This document shows, one piece after another, positions 61,372 through 64,000 of a stretch of DNA of 64,000 nt (positions are counted from its first letter, which is position 1; every line of letters starts with the position of its first letter). The position numbers were made by a program, and so were the translations under genes. Under the pieces are notes generated by a model. The model did no database searches, was not told the DNA's origin, and saw nothing but the letters and a program-made list of their open reading frames with translations. The stretch covers positions 8,486,001-8,550,000 of the forward strand of contig NC_059555.1 of the NCBI RefSeq assembly GCF_905220415.1, in the 5' to 3' direction. The stretch comes from Colias croceus (Eukaryota > Arthropoda > Insecta > Lepidoptera > Pieridae).

Positions 61372-62330
61372 ATATTATTGCCACCTAGTTGATGTCACAT
61401 ATTTATGCTCTTTGTAAGGAATCAATGCAAAATACAGAAATATGAAATTGTGTCAGATATTATTGCCTCCTAGCTGATGTCAGATATTATTGCTTTCTAG
61501 TTGATGTCAAATATTTATGCTTTTTGTGAGGAACCAATGCAAAATACAGAAATATGAAATTGCGTCAGATAATATTATTGCCTCCTAGTTGATGTCAGGT
61601 ATTATTGCTTCCTAGTTGATGTCAAATATTTATGCTTTTTGTGAGGAATCAATGCAAAATACTTAAATATGAAATTTTGTCAGATATTAATTGCCTCCTA
61701 GTTGATGTCAGATATCATTGCGTCCTAGTTGATGTCACATATTTATGATTTTTGTGTGGAATCAATGCAAAATGCAAAAATATAAGATTGTGTCAGATAT
61801 TATTGCCACCTAGACGATGTCACACATTTATGCTTTTTGTGAGGAATCGATGAAAAATGCAGAAATATAAAATTGTGTCAGATAATATTGATATTATTGC
61901 CACCTTTTTTTTTAATAGTGGGGAAATCTTCCAAAGATACCCACGGCCCCCGGGGAAGGAGCCGTGGGTTATGTCGGATTCTTACCGACTAAAACCCCAC
62001 TGTGTTCCGTCGAGCCGCTTTAATGATGGGGCCGCGGGTATTTGTTAGAATTGTTCCGCAACCCCCTCGGCGGCAGCCCATCTCCAGGCCAGGCGCAAGC
62101 CAAGAACAGGAAAGGAGGTTTGCCTGCTCTTCCCTCCCGTTGGCGGCATGAGCGGAACACGTCTCAAGTCGCCTCACCGCACCGGACGATGGATTACATT
62201 CCCCGTTACACCGCCCGGCATATTATTGCCACCTAGTTGATGTCACATATTTATGGTTTATAATATGAGGAATCACATCGAAATATAGATATATAAAATT
62301 GTGTCAGATATTATTGCCTCCTAGGTGACG
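61372..62330. repeat. Modular A/B tandem repeat array
   Basis: Two alternating modules: A, about 27 bp, TCAGATATTATTGCCTCCTA+GTTGATG, and B, about 57 bp, starting TCACATATTTATGC and ending AAATATGAAATTGTG. In order the array reads roughly A-B-A-A-B-A-A-B-A-A-B-A-B-A (insertion) A-B-A. The A-A-B group is a higher-order unit of about 112 bp. Module A resembles the inner parts of the element's inverted ends. The array is interrupted at 61905-62219. Confidence 0.8.
61905..62219 (-). mobile_element. Retroelement (SINE/LINE 3'-end-like) insertion
   Basis: A 315-bp GC-rich insert in the AT-rich array, flanked by a 14-bp target duplication ATATTATTGCCACC (61891-61904 and 62220-62233). The T run at its left end is a poly(A) tail on the minus strand. 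Contains TTATGTCGGATTCTTACCGA (plus strand), a phrase seen in common lepidopteran retroelements. Tail plus duplication indicate target-primed reverse transcription. Confidence 0.8.
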
Positions 62331-62532
62331 TCACATATTTATGCTGTGTGAGGTTATCACAATTATTTGCTGTACATTTTCGTCACATAATTTTGATGCC
62401 ACTTTATTATGCTGCCTACTAATGTCAGATATTTTTGCTGTATAAGGGCAGACAGATTTTATTGAACTCGTTCTTGTGACAGATATTTTTGCTAATCTGC
62501 AAATAGTAATATATTTATGCTTCTGACTGTAC

Positions 62533-62847
62533 AACTACGCAAAGCTCATATTTATACATATATCGTTTGAGATAAAGTAGTGTTGAATGTTGATTCAGTT
62601 GTAGTATTATTATCATTGAGATTTTCACTATCTTTAAATATTTATGAGAAAGATACGCAAATGCTTACACAAATGTTTGTTATTTTTATACCTACTTATT
62701 ACTGTTAAAGTAAAAAATATAAGCAATATTCCCTTACATAACCCACGTTATTGTATTTAAAAATCCTAGGCAATGTAAAAATATTTTCTATATTATAGTC
62801 AACGTAAAGCCAGCCTCAGGCGGCCTTATAAATAATAGGATGGTGCG
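62533..62847. other. AT-rich intergenic DNA
   Basis: Nothing recognised. Confidence 0.5.
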
Positions 62848-62900
62848 TGCGGTGCGGCAACATCGCGCAGCGGACGGGCAACGCGCGGATCGATACAGGT
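62848..62900. promoter_or_regulatory. GC island with GTGCGGCAACATCGC
   Basis: GTGCGGCAACATCGC (62852-62866), then GGGCAACGCGCGGATCGATA. The motif plus GATCGATACAG pairing matches the 51.38-kb island closely. The 62-codon frame beginning at 62840 starts inside it but has no known domain. Confidence 0.5.
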
Positions 62901-64000
62901 TATCATTCGAGCTGAGAAAAGTTGTTTATGAAACGTACAAGCGAACACTAAATATAGGGTCGGAGGTGGCTCAATTAAGTTGTGAATGCTTTCGTGTGAT
63001 GTTTATAGAGGTTACATCATCGTCGTAGATAAGCCAATCGATTTATTATTAGGAAATATTTACTTGTACACAAACTTGAGTTATTGTACTTCTTGGAACA
63101 AATTATTTAGTTTCCTCATGCACTGTTTACTACAAAGTTAATTTCCAGAATGGCATTAAATTATTCATTTGTTTTCTACTTTTATAATTATGTGTAACTT
63201 CATGCTTCAAAGCACTGGACCAAAATATAAATAAGTAAACGATCTTTGTTATCTCATAATTTTAAATAATAATTATACATTCATGGTAATAACTAATAAG
63301 TAATAACGCAAAGGTGCGTTGTGTATACTAGTTTGTTATTTAGGGGCGATTTTAGCATAATTAATTAACGAATACTTAGGAAAATTACGTAATCTACTAT
63401 TTTAATCACACAAAGGGGCATTCTAAAGCTTTTTAAACTACAAGACGAACACATCTAACAAAATAACATGGGCAATAATACTTCCTCAGTAAATTTAGTT
63501 CTAGACGAGATAAAATAAAATCGCAATACCTAGTTCACCTGCCGGTATTGTACGCGAACAGGTAAAAACTAACAAGGTGAGGGTTAAAAAAGGTCCATAC
63601 TTCACAGAATTCACAACACGTTACAGTAAAACGAAAAAACGGCTAAAGATCGCATATTTAACATCGTAACCGCCAATTAAATGGCAAATCAGAATTACGG
63701 GAACCCGTTTCGCCATATTTAATTGGCTAAATACCGTTATTGAGGCTTAACGAAGACACGTTTCGGCCAATTTCGATAAGCCCGTTATTGGTGAATAACG
63801 TCCAATGCATTCTAGTACTTTCTTTTAGAAGGTGCGCGTTGTACCTACCTACAGCTATACAATAATTACTACGCCTATGTGATACAATACCAAAACTTCA
63901 CCAATCACCTTTTTCACAATAATATTATATGTATTATAAGTTATAACTTATGGGTCGATCAACTTTTATTGGTCCGACGTGTACGGATCATGTCCCTGAA
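62901..64000. other. AT-rich DNA to the window end
   Basis: No gene recognised. Inverted blocks GCCAATTAAATGGC (63672-63685) and GCCATATTTAATTGGC (63712-63727), followed by repeated CCGTTATTG phrases, suggest an unassigned structured repeat around 63660-63810. Confidence 0.4.

Larger units (their letters stand above)
59951..62532. mobile_element. 2.6-kb element with long inverted ends and modular array
   Basis: Both ends start GTACAGTCA (59952 and, inverted, 62532), and the first 235 or so bases of each end are inverted copies with few differences (shared AGTAGGCAGCATAATAAAGT and ATTGTGATAACCTC). AACTA lies next to both ends (59946-59950, 62533-62537), a possible 5-bp target duplication. The interior holds a 60.7-61.17-kb repeat, a modular tandem array and a retroelement insertion. 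No transposase ORF exists, so it is non-autonomous. The superfamily was not determined. Confidence 0.7.

Noticed and set aside
58702..62330. Regularly spaced repeats that could suggest a CRISPR array
   Set aside because: Units are tandem without unique spacers, the sequence is an insect genome and no cas genes are present.

Overview
The window is nuclear DNA of an insect, almost certainly a moth or butterfly (Lepidoptera). It is AT-rich, has short spliced genes with GT-AG introns, and is scattered with repeat types typical of lepidopteran genomes: elements with AACCGACTTC ends, short interspersed repeats ending in GCAGCTAGT, and others starting CCGCCCCGGCTTCGCC. There are no bacterial-type operons, rRNAs, convincing tRNAs or CRISPR arrays. 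Long stretches, especially 0.4-9 kb, 26-35 kb, 42-45 kb and 54.9-56.9 kb, show no gene.

Region by region. 0-16.5 kb: mostly gene-free, with a long-TIR MITE at the start, several short interspersed repeats, and a broken minus-strand THAP first exon with its promoter (10.90-11.13 kb), paralogous to the gene at 57 kb. 16.5-25 kb: a duplicated repeat cluster. It holds two copies of a small minus-strand transposon, each carrying a two-exon THAP gene (one open, one frameshifted), a perfect 173-bp inverted repeat, and a decayed YqaJ-type nuclease fragment. 25.7-26.2 kb: a GC-rich promoter. 35.8-39.1 kb: an intact two-exon gene for an 826-residue THAP/P-element-transposase-like protein in which the three positions expected to be catalytic look substituted, suggesting a domesticated transposase. 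40.9-42.2 kb: a pogo-like DNA transposon remnant. 46.8-50.8 kb: two tandem MADF-BESS transcription-factor genes. 53.6-54.9 kb: a recently inserted, internally deleted Ty3/gypsy-type LTR element with an internal 120-bp inverted duplication. 57.1-57.7 kb: a small spliced THAP gene. 58.5-59.0 kb: a 95-bp foldback and a 100-bp tandem array. 59.95-62.53 kb: a 2.6-kb element with about 235-bp inverted ends, a modular tandem array and nested retroelements.

The recognisable host-type genes are all putative DNA-binding factors (THAP, MADF-BESS). They are linked by two themes: THAP domains shared with P-like transposons, some apparently recruited, and a recurrent GC-rich motif, GTGCGGCAACGTCGC in either orientation, in small islands from 25.8 to 62.9 kb, often next to TCGATAC and sometimes at gene promoters. 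Functions are inferred from sequence patterns only; no database search was possible.
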